In this document: one piece after another, positions 23,786-31,961 of the stretch | Layout: each line of letters opens with the position of its first letter | Numbering within the stretch: the stretch's first letter is position 1 | Assembly (NCBI GenBank): GCA_017539215.1 | Contig: JAFYHI010000060.1 | Span: 1-32,276, forward strand | Direction: 5' to 3' | DNA: 32,276 bases | From: Clostridia bacterium | GTDB lineage: Bacteria > Bacillota > Clostridia > Christensenellales > CAG-138 | Translations under genes and position numbers: made by a program | Notes under the pieces: generated by a model | Told to the model about the DNA's origin: nothing | Databases searched by the model: none | Seen by the model: the letters and a program-made list of their open reading frames with translations, nothing else

Positions 23786-23812
23786 AAAAAAAGACCCGGG
23801 CCATGCCGAGCC
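23786..23812 (-). terminator. Terminator of the ireB operon
   Basis: On the minus strand GGCTCGG pairs with CCGGGTC (two G-U pairs) around a 6-base loop (23793-23812), followed by seven T. It is 37 bases past the last gene of the operon. Confidence 0.75.
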
Positions 23813-23848
23813 TTATCCTTGCATAAACCAAACGTCGGTCGGGCCGCG

Positions 23849-24406
23849 TCACTCCCGCGGGCCTTCCGCGACCGCTTTGAGTATCTCCTCCGGGTCGCGG
23901 CCTTCAAGGTCCAGCCCCTCCGCCGAGATAAGTTCCGTATCCGCAATGCCGAAATATGTGCGGCACAGCGCGCTGACATACCCGTAGCCGAAGTCGTAGG
24001 GGAGCCCCTCCGCGCCCATGGTCGTAAAGTACCTCATGCGGCGCGCACGGCAAAGGCCGACGGCCTCGCCTGTTTCGGTGAAAGAGAACGTGACGCCGCG
24101 CACGCAGACGCGCTCCAAAAACACTTTAAGCACCGAGGGAAACGACAGGTCCCAGTAAGGCGCGCAGACGACTATCTCGTCGGCTGCGGCAAACTCCTTT
24201 GCATAGCGGAAACAGGGTGAGGAATAGTCCCCCACCGCAATAAGCGCCTCACGCCGTTCAAGCTCCGCGCCCGACAGCGGGGTCAGCCCCTCGCCGTCAA
24301 GAAAAATGCGTACGATCTCGCCCCGAAAGTCCTCGATACGGCTTTCGGCAAGCCGCCTTGTCCGCGAATCGGCGCGCGGGCATGCGTCGATAAACAGCAG
24401 ACGCAC
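23849..24406 (-). CDS. Flavodoxin-fold NAD(P)H oxidoreductase (AzoR-like)
   Basis: FMN-dependent NAD(P)H quinone/azo reductase-type protein. The start MRLLFIDACPRADSRTRRLA is the FMN-phosphate loop region, APYWDLSFPSVLKVFLERV is the family's signature block near residue 90, and VRGVTFSFTETG and YFTTMGAEGLPYDFGYGYVS follow. The length of 185 is slightly short for AzoR (about 200). The physiological substrate is unknown. The start is GTG at 24404-24406; GGGGAG lies 6 bases upstream within the end of the DUF1292 gene, which ends 3 bases earlier. Last gene of the operon. Confidence 0.85.
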   Translation of the reverse strand: MRLLFIDACPRADSRTRRLAESRIEDFRGEIVRIFLDGEGLTPLSGAELERREALIAVGDYSSPCFRYAKEFAAADEIVVCAPYWDLSFPSVLKVFLERVCVRGVTFSFTETGEAVGLCRARRMRYFTTMGAEGLPYDFGYGYVSALCRTYFGIADTELISAEGLDLEGRDPEEILKAVAEGPRE

Positions 24407-24409
24407 GGG

Positions 24410-24715
24410 TCACTCCCCTTCCTCGCCGCCGTCTTCGCCTTCCTCGCCGTCCTCGTCTGTCAGCTCGCAGAAAACATCGAAAAGCTCGTCAAGCAGCACT
24501 TCGTTGTCCACGGGCTCCAAAGCGTCCTCGCCGCCCGATTTGATTATGTGCATAAAAACTATCTCAACCTCTTCCGCATCGGCGTCTGAAACGGGCGTAA
24601 GCGCCATGTAACGCTCGTTTTCGTACATAAAGGTCAGCAGGTGCGTGAACTCAGCCGGGCTGCCCTGCTCGTCTATCAGCGTGATGGTGAGGTTTTCTTC
24701 AGGTTTCTGTTCCAT
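24410..24715 (-). CDS. DUF1292 (YrzB-like) protein
   Basis: A small acidic protein of 101 residues with the family pattern NLTITLIDEQGSPAEFTHLL, ENERYMALTPV, VEIVFMHI and a strongly acidic Asp/Glu/Gly tail. The family is widespread in Firmicutes and almost always sits beside ruvX and ireB; its function is unknown. It follows ruvX by 31 bases containing a hairpin. Confidence 0.9.
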   Translation of the reverse strand: MEQKPEENLTITLIDEQGSPAEFTHLLTFMYENERYMALTPVSDADAEEVEIVFMHIIKSGGEDALEPVDNEVLLDELFDVFCELTDEDGEEGEDGGEEGE

Positions 24716-24725
24716 ATTTCCTCCC

Positions 24726-24739
24726 GCCCCGAACGGGGC
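24726..24739 (-). promoter_or_regulatory. Leader hairpin abutting the DUF1292 ribosome site
   Basis: A perfect 6-bp stem GCCCCG/CGGGGC with a 2-base loop directly precedes GGGAGG on the minus strand. It could tune translation of DUF1292 relative to ruvX. Confidence 0.5.
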
Positions 24740-24746
24740 ATATGTC

Positions 24747-25169
24747 TTATTTTACCGGATGAAGGGTCATGTAGCCCTCCAAAATGACCTGCGCGGCGAT
24801 CTTGTCCACCACCTTGTGGCGCTTCTGCCACTTAAGCTCCGCTTCGTAAAGGAAGCGTTCCGCCGCCATGGTCGAAAGCCGCTCGTCGTAAAAGTCGTGC
24901 TCGCCCTGCCAGCCGTCCAAAACCAGCTCCGCAAACGCACGCACCTTGTCGCATGCCGGCCCGTATGAGCCGTCCATGTTGCGCGGCAGGCCGAAAACTA
25001 TCCTGCACGGCGCCCATTTTGCCGCGGCCTCGCGTATGTAGGCGGCGTCGCGGGCGTCGTCGCCGGTGCGTGTGTAGGTCTCAAGCCCCTGGGCGGTAAA
25101 GCCCAATGCGTCCGTCACGGCAAGGCCGATGCGCCTGTCGCCAACGTCAACGCCGAAATATCTGAACAT
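24747..25169 (-). CDS. ruvX: Putative pre-16S rRNA nuclease / Holliday-junction resolvase-like RuvX (YqgF)
   Basis: RNase H-fold protein implicated in 16S rRNA 5' maturation. The protein starts MFRYFGVDVGDRRIGLAVTD (first catalytic Asp), has IVFGLPRNMDGSYGP near residue 57, FYDERLSTMAAERFL near 92 (Glu) and HKVVDKIAAQVILEGYM near 120 (Asp). Length 140 is normal. Its start codon lies inside the end of the protease gene upstream (23-base overlap), which is unusual for ruvX. Confidence 0.97.
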   Translation of the reverse strand: MFRYFGVDVGDRRIGLAVTDALGFTAQGLETYTRTGDDARDAAYIREAAAKWAPCRIVFGLPRNMDGSYGPACDKVRAFAELVLDGWQGEHDFYDERLSTMAAERFLYEAELKWQKRHKVVDKIAAQVILEGYMTLHPVK

Positions 25170-26880
25170 AATGCTTCTCTCCTTTACTGACCGCTCCGAG
25201 GGAAATGCGGATTATTATAAGCGCGTCCGACGATGTGACGCTGCCGTCGCCGTCCATGTCGCCGAGCCCCAACTGCCCGGGCGTAAGCGCCGTCAGCCCC
25301 ATGGCATACCTTAGCGCAAGCAGCGCGTCGGCGGAATTGACGCCGCCGTTCATGTCCACGTCGCCAAGTTGGTATCCCGGCCCGTCAAAGCTCCTCGTTA
25401 CGCCGAAATACCTGAGGTCGGGCGAGGCGTCCTGCGGGGGATAATAGACGCCGCCGACGGGCTTTATGCATATCGCGCCCCCGCCCCTGATAAGGCAGGA
25501 CGCCCCCGTGAACACCACCGGGCAGAGCAGCTCGTAAAGGTTTTCGACCCCGTGATAAGCCGCCGGATCGTAGCCCTCCTGCATGGAGAAGGAGTACAGC
25601 CCGCCGTATTCGTAGGGTGAGGTGTTCGCTGTCAGCGCGATGCGGAAGTTTTGCGCGAGCTCGTCGGGATCGACGCCCGTCGCGGCCCTGCAGACGGACT
25701 GAAAGCTGTTTGCAGGGGAACTCCCGCCCATGTTGTCGATTATTCTGTGAAAGACGGTGTTGCCGAACCTGGAATACATATACTGCGCGAAGAGCGAGAC
25801 CTGCGCGTACAGCACGAGCATATCGCCCCCCGTCATGCCGTTCGACCAATCGTAGAGCGAATACCCGTTTTCGGCCGAGTTTTCCGCAGCGTATTCCACC
25901 TCGCAGGGGGGAGCGTCCCAATCCTGGTGCTCGGAGTAATCATGATGCGTCCAGGTCTGTATGCGGCGATAAACGCACGATGCGGGAAAGCAGATCTCCT
26001 CCGCCGCGGAGCTCAGGCACTCGTCTATCCACGTATCGGCCGATCCCACGCGGGAATAGCAGATAAGGTGCTGATACTCGTGCACCGTGGGGCTGTAGGT
26101 ATTTGAGATGTCCGAAACCATCACGCCGTTCGCATCCGGACGGATCACCCCGGGGTAGGTGTCGATATTCAGTATCGGCAGACCGTTGTAATACAGATCC
26201 GAAGCGGAAAAGTAGCCGCCGATATAGGCCTGCCCGGGCTGCCAGCCGTCGTTGATATTGTAGTACAGAATGCTCAGCCTGCCGTCGCCGTGCGCACCGT
26301 TGGAATGCTCTCCGAACGATTCGCGCATCAGGTCGAACTTGGAATCGAACATATCCGCCGCCATACGGGCATAATCGGGATCGATGGAATCGAGCGGATA
26401 CACGTTCGCGTTGGTCGAAACGGGGGTCCAGACGTAGCAATGCTCTCCCTTTGCAAGCACTTTGAACGTCATATACAGGCCGTCGGGCGAGTAGTTCCTT
26501 ATCATGAACTTGTGCGTATCACCCACCTCAAACGAGGCTTTCGTCGGCATTTCCTCCGTCTCGGGAAGCCCCGCAAGATGCGCTCTGTCAAGCTCCGCGA
26601 GCATGGGATCGACGTCTATCATATATGGAACGACGGGATCGCCTTTGCAGACGGGCCTCTTATTGCCGACCTCCGTTTCTATAAGGCCGGTCATGGCCCC
26701 GGTCGAGGCGGTATCCGAGGCCGACACGGAGGGGTTGTAGATAACGACGTAATCGCCCGAATAGCCGTCAGAACCGTCGGGATCGATGACGGTCCCGGTC
26801 GACACCGCAGCCCGCGCGCCGAGGGGCAGACAAAAAAGCGTCAACAGGACCGAGAGTGTGATTGAAACGGCTTTTTTCAT
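25147..26880 (-). CDS. Secreted M30-like metalloprotease with C-terminal type I dockerin
   Basis: A 577-residue exported protein. Residues 1-24 are a signal peptide (MKKAVSITLSVLLTLFCLPL, cleavage after GARA). HEYQH at 267-271 is an HExxH zinc motif with a downstream Glu near 287 (DECLSSAAEE), as in the M30/hyicolysin group. Residues about 502-565 form a type I dockerin: two calcium loops DVDMNGGVNSAD and DMDGDGSVTSSD, each followed by ALLALRYAMG- or ALIIIRISLG-type helices. Dockerins bind cohesins on scaffoldins, so the enzyme may join a surface complex; no cohesin is in the window. GAGAGGAG precedes ATG. It overlaps ruvX by 23 bases. Confidence 0.88.
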   Translation of the reverse strand: MKKAVSITLSVLLTLFCLPLGARAAVSTGTVIDPDGSDGYSGDYVVIYNPSVSASDTASTGAMTGLIETEVGNKRPVCKGDPVVPYMIDVDPMLAELDRAHLAGLPETEEMPTKASFEVGDTHKFMIRNYSPDGLYMTFKVLAKGEHCYVWTPVSTNANVYPLDSIDPDYARMAADMFDSKFDLMRESFGEHSNGAHGDGRLSILYYNINDGWQPGQAYIGGYFSASDLYYNGLPILNIDTYPGVIRPDANGVMVSDISNTYSPTVHEYQHLICYSRVGSADTWIDECLSSAAEEICFPASCVYRRIQTWTHHDYSEHQDWDAPPCEVEYAAENSAENGYSLYDWSNGMTGGDMLVLYAQVSLFAQYMYSRFGNTVFHRIIDNMGGSSPANSFQSVCRAATGVDPDELAQNFRIALTANTSPYEYGGLYSFSMQEGYDPAAYHGVENLYELLCPVVFTGASCLIRGGGAICIKPVGGVYYPPQDASPDLRYFGVTRSFDGPGYQLGDVDMNGGVNSADALLALRYAMGLTALTPGQLGLGDMDGDGSVTSSDALIIIRISLGAVSKGEKHYVQIFRR

Positions 26881-26904
26881 ATTGCTCCTCTCCGTTCCGG
26901 ACCG

Positions 26905-27849
26905 TTATATAACCTTTATGTTAAATTCGGGGCACGCCCTTGCGCAGTAGCCGCAGGTGGCGCATTTGGAGTAATCTATGCGGGCTATGCCGCCCTCCAT
27001 GTGTATCGCGTGGTTGCGGCAGGCGTCAACGCAGGTCCCGCAGCCCTGACACCAGTCCTGTATCAGCATCCGGCGGCGCACGGAGGAAAGCCGCCTTGTC
27101 AGCTCGCCGTCCGGCGTCCCGCCGGAGAATCGCACGCAGTTGTAGTCTACCTCGTCGATCGACTGCATGCCTATGGCTATCGTGTCGATATTCGGCTGCG
27201 CAAGTATAAAGTCCAGCGCCTCCTCGCGCTCGGCGATAAGGTGCCCGCCTCCAAGCGGCTTCATTGCGATTATCCCGCGGCCCGCTTCGTGCGCGCGGGC
27301 GATCACACTAAGCATCTCATCCGGGCCGCCGTCGGCTATGCCCACGCCCTTTTTGTTGATGAGCGGGAACAGCACCTCAAGCTCCGGGTAATGCAGCGCG
27401 GCCTCCATACAGCCTATGTAGTGGGTCGAGAGCCCCACCGCGCCTATAAGCCCCTCTTCCTTTTTTTTAAGGAAGTATTCTATCGCCTCGCGGTGCCCGC
27501 GTATGGTGTGGGCGCTCTCCTGCTCGTGCAGCAGAAAAACGTCTATGTACTCGCGCCCTATCCCCTCGACCGCCTTTTTGAAGGAAGCCTCAGCCGTTTC
27601 GCGGTCATAGGAATAGCTCTTGGTGCATACCACCGCGTCGGGCTTTATGCGCAGCGCCTCGCGCACATGGGGGTAGGTCTCGTAAATCTCGGCGGTATCC
27701 AAAAAGTTGACGCCGTGCATAAACGCGCGCTCCAAAAGAGCCGCCCCCTGGGCGGGCGTCAGCCCGCGCTGAAATGGCCCCATGGTCAGCGTCCCAAAGC
27801 ACAGCTTCGAGACCCGTATCCCCGTATTTCCCAAAAAGCGGAGCTCCAT
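26905..27849 (-). CDS. Aldo/keto reductase fused to a two-cluster 4Fe-4S ferredoxin domain
   Basis: TIM-barrel oxidoreductase. RFLGNTGIRVSKLCFGT opens the barrel. The catalytic tetrad is visible as Asp and Tyr in LDTAEIYET near 50-56, Lys in VCTKSYS near 76 and His in FLLHEQE near 107. The C-terminus carries CQGCGTCVDAC and CATCGYCARACPEFNI, two Cx2Cx2Cx3C cluster motifs. Length 314. Fer4-bearing AKRs are common in anaerobes; electron donor and substrate are unknown. Its ATG overlaps the ireB stop (TAATG), so it is translationally coupled to ireB. Confidence 0.92.
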   Translation of the reverse strand: MELRFLGNTGIRVSKLCFGTLTMGPFQRGLTPAQGAALLERAFMHGVNFLDTAEIYETYPHVREALRIKPDAVVCTKSYSYDRETAEASFKKAVEGIGREYIDVFLLHEQESAHTIRGHREAIEYFLKKKEEGLIGAVGLSTHYIGCMEAALHYPELEVLFPLINKKGVGIADGGPDEMLSVIARAHEAGRGIIAMKPLGGGHLIAEREEALDFILAQPNIDTIAIGMQSIDEVDYNCVRFSGGTPDGELTRRLSSVRRRMLIQDWCQGCGTCVDACRNHAIHMEGGIARIDYSKCATCGYCARACPEFNIKVI

Positions 27850-28109
27850 TATTCGGCGCTGTTGACCTCGATATAGCTCTTTACCAGCTCCTCTATAAGC
27901 TCGTCCCTCTCAAGCGTTGAGATGAGATAGCGGGCGTTGTTGTAGCTGGTTATGTACGTCGGGTCGCCGGAAAGCAGATACCCGACTATCTGGTTCACGG
28001 GGTCGTAGCCCTTTTCCTTCATGGAAGAATAGGCCTGCATAAGCACCTCGTGGGCGGTCTGCTTGTCCTTGGGCATTTTGAATTTGATGGTGTTCATATT
28101 GCCGCTCAT
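27849..28109 (-). CDS. ireB: IreB family regulatory phosphoprotein
   Basis: Small cytoplasmic protein; in Enterococcus faecalis IreB is phosphorylated by the PASTA kinase IreK and lowers cephalosporin resistance. The 86-residue protein has [60 protein letters not shown] and [12 protein letters not shown], nearly the full family consensus, at normal length. GGAGG lies upstream of ATG. First gene of a six-gene operon. The usual ruvX neighbour is displaced by two genes. Confidence 0.95.
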   Translation of the reverse strand: MSGNMNTIKFKMPKDKQTAHEVLMQAYSSMKEKGYDPVNQIVGYLLSGDPTYITSYNNARYLISTLERDELIEELVKSYIEVNSAE

Positions 28110-28123
28110 GTATTACCTCCTTC

Positions 28124-28138
28124 CCGCCCCGTGGGCGG
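28124..28138 (-). promoter_or_regulatory. Leader hairpin next to the ireB ribosome site
   Basis: A perfect 6-bp stem CCGCCC/GGGCGG with a 3-base loop ends just before AAGGAGG on the minus strand. A second small stem (CGTAC/GTACG, about 28141-28153) precedes it. Confidence 0.5.
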
Positions 28139-28181
28139 TTCGTACTGTGTACGTTGTCGAAGCCTGAAATGACCTCACTTT

Positions 28182-28210
28182 ATTGTACCATATATTTTGG
28201 CGGCTGACAA
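28182..28210 (-). promoter_or_regulatory. Sigma-A-type promoter for the ireB operon
   Basis: On the minus strand, TTGTCA (28205-28210) and TACAAT (28182-28187) are 17 bases apart, about 73 bases before ireB. Confidence 0.75.
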
Positions 28211-28274
28211 TGCCCAATCGCACGGTTTTTTGGGCTTTGCCCGGCGCGGGGTCCATTGCCCCGGGATAAACGCC

Positions 28275-28301
28275 GGGCCGCGGCAAAACCCGCCGCGGCC
28301 C
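28275..28301 (-). terminator. Terminator-like hairpin after the 47-codon gene
   Basis: A perfect 10-bp stem GGGCCGCGGC/GCCGCGGCCC with a 7-base loop lies 17 bases past the small gene's stop on the minus strand. The run after it is only GGCGTTTAT, so the U-tract is poor. Between it and the ireB promoter (28211-28274) nothing is seen. Confidence 0.55.
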
Positions 28302-28318
28302 CCTTATTATCCGTTCGC

Positions 28319-28462
28319 TCAGATCATGCCCGTCACCGCCTTGACGAGTTTTTTCCCGTCGCGCTTCAGCTTTTTGCCCACGCTCGGGTACATGCCCGTT
28401 ACCGCGGCCGTGGCGGCGGCGGCGCCGGCGGCCATACCCACGGCAAATCCCAACAGCTTCAT
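28319..28462 (-). CDS. Small 47-residue protein with Ala/Gly-rich hydrophobic N-terminus
   Basis: ATG at 28460-28462 to TGA at 28319-28321. The product starts MKLLGFAVGMAAGAAAATAA, then VTGMYPSVGKKLKRDGKKLV and ends KAVTGMI. The first 24 residues could be one membrane segment and the rest is a basic amphipathic helix. The layout resembles YtxH-type small proteins but no family is claimed. GGGAGGG lies 6 bases upstream of ATG, a strong ribosome site that argues for a real gene. It is followed by a hairpin. No sigma-A promoter was recognised in front of it. Confidence 0.7.
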   Translation of the reverse strand: MKLLGFAVGMAAGAAAATAAVTGMYPSVGKKLKRDGKKLVKAVTGMI

Positions 28463-28545
28463 AAACGCCCTCCCTTCGGTTTATTCACGGTTTTAGTTTG
28501 CGCAGCGGCCGCGCTTTCCAACACGGCATTTTTCGCCAAAAACGC

Positions 28546-28574
28546 TTTACAGGGGACGCGCCTTCTGCTAAAAT
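28546..28574 (+). promoter_or_regulatory. Sigma-A-type promoter for the nitroreductase gene
   Basis: TTTACA (28546-28551) and TAAAAT (28569-28574) are 17 bases apart. A leader hairpin CCGGGC/GCCCGG (28598-28612, 3-base loop) lies between it and the start codon. Confidence 0.65.
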
Positions 28575-28624
28575 ATATATGTTAATAAAATGAAAGGCCG
28601 GGCATTGCCCGGAACGTGAAAAGT

Positions 28625-29176
28625 ATGCAGAACCAAGTCTTGGATACCGTTTTGAACCGCAGCTCGATCCGCGCTTACGCGGACACCCCCGTTGCTCCCG
28701 AACAGCTCGAGGCGCTCAAAAAGGCCGCGCTCGCCTCGCCCACCGCCATGAACAGGCAGGACCAGCGCTTCATATTCATCACCGATCCCGAAAAGCGCAA
28801 ACGCCTTGAACAGGCGATAGTCGACGGCGTGATCGCCTCCGGCAACGTCGATTTTGCCGAGCGTATGAAGAGCCGCGGCGGACGCGTCACCTATGACGCG
28901 CCCCTGGTCGTGATCATTTGCGCCAAGCCCTCGCATTTTGCGCCCGTCGACGCGGGCATCGCGGTGGAAAACATTGTGCTTGCCGCGGGCTCGATGGGCC
29001 TCGGCAGCGTTATACTCGGCATGCCCGCCAGCGCATTCGGCCCCGGCAGCGAAAGCGTCAAGCGCGAGTTCGGCTTCCCCGAGGGGTTTGAGTTTATGAT
29101 CGCCGTGTCCGTCGGCACGCCCGCCGTGCAGAAGACCCCCCACGAATGGGACGAGTCGCATATAATAATGATGTGA
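28625..29176 (+). CDS. Nitroreductase-family flavoprotein
   Basis: FMN-dependent NAD(P)H oxidoreductase of the nitroreductase fold. LDTVLNRSSIRAYADTPVAP is the FMN-phosphate motif (RxSxRxF-like), ALASPTAMNRQDQRFIFI the second conserved block, DAGIAVENIVLAAGSMGLGS the third, and FMIAVSVGTPA the end. The 183-residue length is normal for single-domain members. The ATG at 28625 is taken; a GTG three codons earlier overlaps the foot of the leader hairpin. The ribosome site is weak. The natural substrate is unknown. Confidence 0.88.
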   Translation: MQNQVLDTVLNRSSIRAYADTPVAPEQLEALKKAALASPTAMNRQDQRFIFITDPEKRKRLEQAIVDGVIASGNVDFAERMKSRGGRVTYDAPLVVIICAKPSHFAPVDAGIAVENIVLAAGSMGLGSVILGMPASAFGPGSESVKREFGFPEGFEFMIAVSVGTPAVQKTPHEWDESHIIMM

Positions 29177-29236
29177 CCGCCCGCGGGGCATAATACGCCT
29201 ACTACTGTGAAAGGACGCGCCGAAAGCGCATACCGC

Positions 29237-31915
29237 ATGAAAAAGCTTATAGCCATAGACGGGAACTCGCTGATGTTCCGCGCCTATTACGCCATCCAGA
29301 CCGCCATGACAAGCCGCGACGGTCTTCCCACCAATGCCCTGCACGGCTTTACCGCCATGCTGTTAAAGCTCATCGCAATGCGCCCCGACTATATGCTGGC
29401 GGCGTTCGATATGCACGGCGGCACGTTCCGCCACGCAACCTACCCCGAGTACAAGGCCGGCCGCCGCGAAACGCCCGAGGATCTGCGTCCGCAGATACCC
29501 GCCCTGCAGGACCTGCTGCGGAGAATGGGCGTCGCCGTCTGCGAGTGTTATAAGTATGAGGCCGACGACATACTGGGCACCGTATCGCGCATGGCGGAGG
29601 AGCAGGGCGTTGAAACGCTCATCGTCACGGGCGACCGCGACGCGCTGCAGCTCGTTTCGGACAGGACGCACGTTCTGCTCACCAAAAAGGGCATTACGGA
29701 GACGGTCGAGTTCGACGAAGCAAAGCTCATGGAGGAGCACGGCCTGACCCCCGCCCGCATGATAGATCTGAAGGCGCTCATGGGCGACAGCTCCGACAAT
29801 ATCCCCGGCATAAAGGGCGTGGGCGAAAAGACCGCCAAGGCTCTGCTTCAAAAATACGGCGACCTTGAGGGCGTGCTTGCAAACGCCGAAAACGAGAAGG
29901 GCGCCCTTAAAACCAAACTCATGAACGGGGCGGAATCCGCAAGGATGAGCTATGAAATAGGCACTATCTGCCGCCGGGCGCCCATAGACCTGACGCTTGA
30001 CGACTGCGCCTTTGATATCTCCCGCACCGAGGCCGCCCTGCCCCTCATGGCAAAGCTCGGCCTCAAATCCAACGCCGCAAGGCTCAAAGCCCTTGCGGAC
30101 GCAGACGGGCCGGGCGCGGACGCACACACGGCGGCTTCCGCCCCCTCGCCCGAAGCGGAGGCTCCGACCGGGCTGTATGACGGGGCGCCTGCAATCGAAA
30201 TAAAGCAGACCTTCACCGTCGCGGACCGGGACGCTCTCGCCTCGGCGGCAAGCGTCATCGCCTCCGAAAAGCTCGTTGCGCTGCATGTCGACGACGACCT
30301 CACCGTGCTTACCGAAGGGGGTTTCTACTTTATTATAAAGACGGGCGGCAGCCTGCTTGAACCGGGCCTCGACCCGGACGAGATATTCACGGCGCTCGCT
30401 CCCGCGCTTGCCGACCCCGCCGTGCGCAAGGCGGTGTTCGACGGCAAGGCGCTCATGCACCTGCTGCAAAGTCACGGCGCGGAGCTTCGCGGGCTCGAAT
30501 TCGACCTGACCGTGGCGGACTATCTTCTGAACGCGCTGAACCCGGCAAAGAGCCTGACCTCCCTTGCCGAGGCCGTGGGCGTTGCCGAGACCGGCGCCGC
30601 CGCCGTAATGCGCCTTTACCGCATACTCGAGCGCGAGCTGGAGCAAAAACAGATGACGGTCCTTTACCGCGGCGTGGAGCTGCCGCTCGTTCGGGTGCTG
30701 TTTGATATGGAGCGCGAGGGCTTCGCCGTGGATTCCGACGCCCTCCGTGAGCTGGGCAGGGGCTGGGGCGCGCGCATAGACGAGCTTGCCTCCTACATAC
30801 ATACCCTTGCCGGGCACAGCTTCAACATTCTTTCGCCCAGGCAGCTTGGCGCGGTGCTCTTCGACGAGCTTGGCCTGCCTCCGCAGAAAAAGACCAAAAC
30901 GGGCTACTCCACCGATTCCGACGTGCTGGAGAACCTGCGCCCCATGAACCCCATCGTCGACGCCGTCATAGAGTACCGCTTCCTTACAAAGCTGCGCTCC
31001 ACGTTCATCGACGCAATGCTCCAAAAGGTCGGCCCTGACGGGCGCATCCGCACCACGTTCAACCAGAACGTCACCGCAACGGGGCGCATCTCGTCCGCCG
31101 AACCCAATCTGCAGAATATTCCCGTGCGCACTCCGCAGGGGCGCGAGATACGCAAGGCCTTCATCGCAAGCCCGGGCTGCACGCTCGTCGGCGCCGACTA
31201 TTCGCAGATAGAGCTGCGCGTGCTTGCGCATTTATCGGGCGACGATGCGCTCTCATCCGCGTTCGTTTCGGGCGGCGACATTCACGCCCGCACCGCGTCG
31301 GAGGTCTTCGGCGTGCCCATCGGAGAGGTCACCAAGGATATGCGCTCCGCCGCAAAGGCCGTCAATTTCGGCATAGTCTACGGCATCAGCGAGTTCGGCC
31401 TTGCGAATCAGCTCGGCGTAACCCGCAAAACCGCCGGCGAATACATCAAAAAGTACCTTGCCCGCTGCACCGGCGTGCGCGACTATATGGCAAGGTCCGT
31501 AAGCCTCGGCCGCGAGCGCGGCTATGCCGTAACGCTTACCGGACGCAGGCGCGATCTGCCCGAACTTAAAAGCGGCAATTTCAACACGCGCTCCTTCGGT
31601 GAACGCGTCGCAATGAACATGCCCGTGCAGGGCAGCGCAGCCGACCTTATAAAGCTTGCAATGGTACGCGTGCACGACGCGCTGGAACGTGAGGGCCTGC
31701 GCGCAAAGCTCGTACTGCAGATACACGACGAGCTTATCATCGACTGCCCCGAGTGCGAGAAGAACAAAGTCGCAGAGCTGCTCCACAAATGCATGATGGG
31801 CGACCCCGTCGCAGGCGAGCTGCCGCAGACCACGGCCGCAGGCGAAATGCTCAGGCTGAACGTGCCCCTCGTCGCCGACGTAGCGGAGGGAAGAAGCTGG
31901 TTCGACACCAAGTGA
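29237..31915 (+). CDS. polA: DNA polymerase I
   Basis: Replication and repair polymerase. Of about 893 residues, the first 285 are the 5'-3' nuclease (DGNSLMFRAYYA, GDRDALQLVSD, GDSSDNIPGIKGVGEKTA). About 315-480 is the 3'-5' exonuclease fold. Beyond that is the polymerase, with motif A GADYSQIELRVLAHL, motif B RSAAKAVNFGIVYGIS and motif C LQIHDELII. In the exonuclease fold the E. coli DxE of motif 1 reads HVD and the motif 2 Asp is Leu, so proofreading should be absent, as in Bacillus. The ATG at 29237 is chosen by the family N-terminus (MKKLIAIDGNS); an in-frame GTG ten codons earlier has no better ribosome site. Confidence 0.97.
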   Translation: MKKLIAIDGNSLMFRAYYAIQTAMTSRDGLPTNALHGFTAMLLKLIAMRPDYMLAAFDMHGGTFRHATYPEYKAGRRETPEDLRPQIPALQDLLRRMGVAVCECYKYEADDILGTVSRMAEEQGVETLIVTGDRDALQLVSDRTHVLLTKKGITETVEFDEAKLMEEHGLTPARMIDLKALMGDSSDNIPGIKGVGEKTAKALLQKYGDLEGVLANAENEKGALKTKLMNGAESARMSYEIGTICRRAPIDLTLDDCAFDISRTEAALPLMAKLGLKSNAARLKALADADGPGADAHTAASAPSPEAEAPTGLYDGAPAIEIKQTFTVADRDALASAASVIASEKLVALHVDDDLTVLTEGGFYFIIKTGGSLLEPGLDPDEIFTALAPALADPAVRKAVFDGKALMHLLQSHGAELRGLEFDLTVADYLLNALNPAKSLTSLAEAVGVAETGAAAVMRLYRILERELEQKQMTVLYRGVELPLVRVLFDMEREGFAVDSDALRELGRGWGARIDELASYIHTLAGHSFNILSPRQLGAVLFDELGLPPQKKTKTGYSTDSDVLENLRPMNPIVDAVIEYRFLTKLRSTFIDAMLQKVGPDGRIRTTFNQNVTATGRISSAEPNLQNIPVRTPQGREIRKAFIASPGCTLVGADYSQIELRVLAHLSGDDALSSAFVSGGDIHARTASEVFGVPIGEVTKDMRSAAKAVNFGIVYGISEFGLANQLGVTRKTAGEYIKKYLARCTGVRDYMARSVSLGRERGYAVTLTGRRRDLPELKSGNFNTRSFGERVAMNMPVQGSAADLIKLAMVRVHDALEREGLRAKLVLQIHDELIIDCPECEKNKVAELLHKCMMGDPVAGELPQTTAAGEMLRLNVPLVADVAEGRSWFDTK

Positions 31916-31930
31916 ATATATGTTGAAAAA

Positions 31931-31961
31931 GGCCGTTCCGGATCCCCCCGGAGCGGCCTTT
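31931..31961 (+). terminator. Terminator after polA
   Basis: An 11-bp stem GGCCGTTCCGG/CCGGAGCGGCC with one G-U pair and a 6-base loop, followed by only three T, begins 15 bases past the polA stop. On the opposite strand it is followed by five T. Confidence 0.75.

Noticed and set aside
29363..31231. A 622-codon minus-strand open frame inside polA
   Set aside because: It lies opposite PolA, which is intact with all motifs; the minus-strand product has no recognisable domain or ribosome site.
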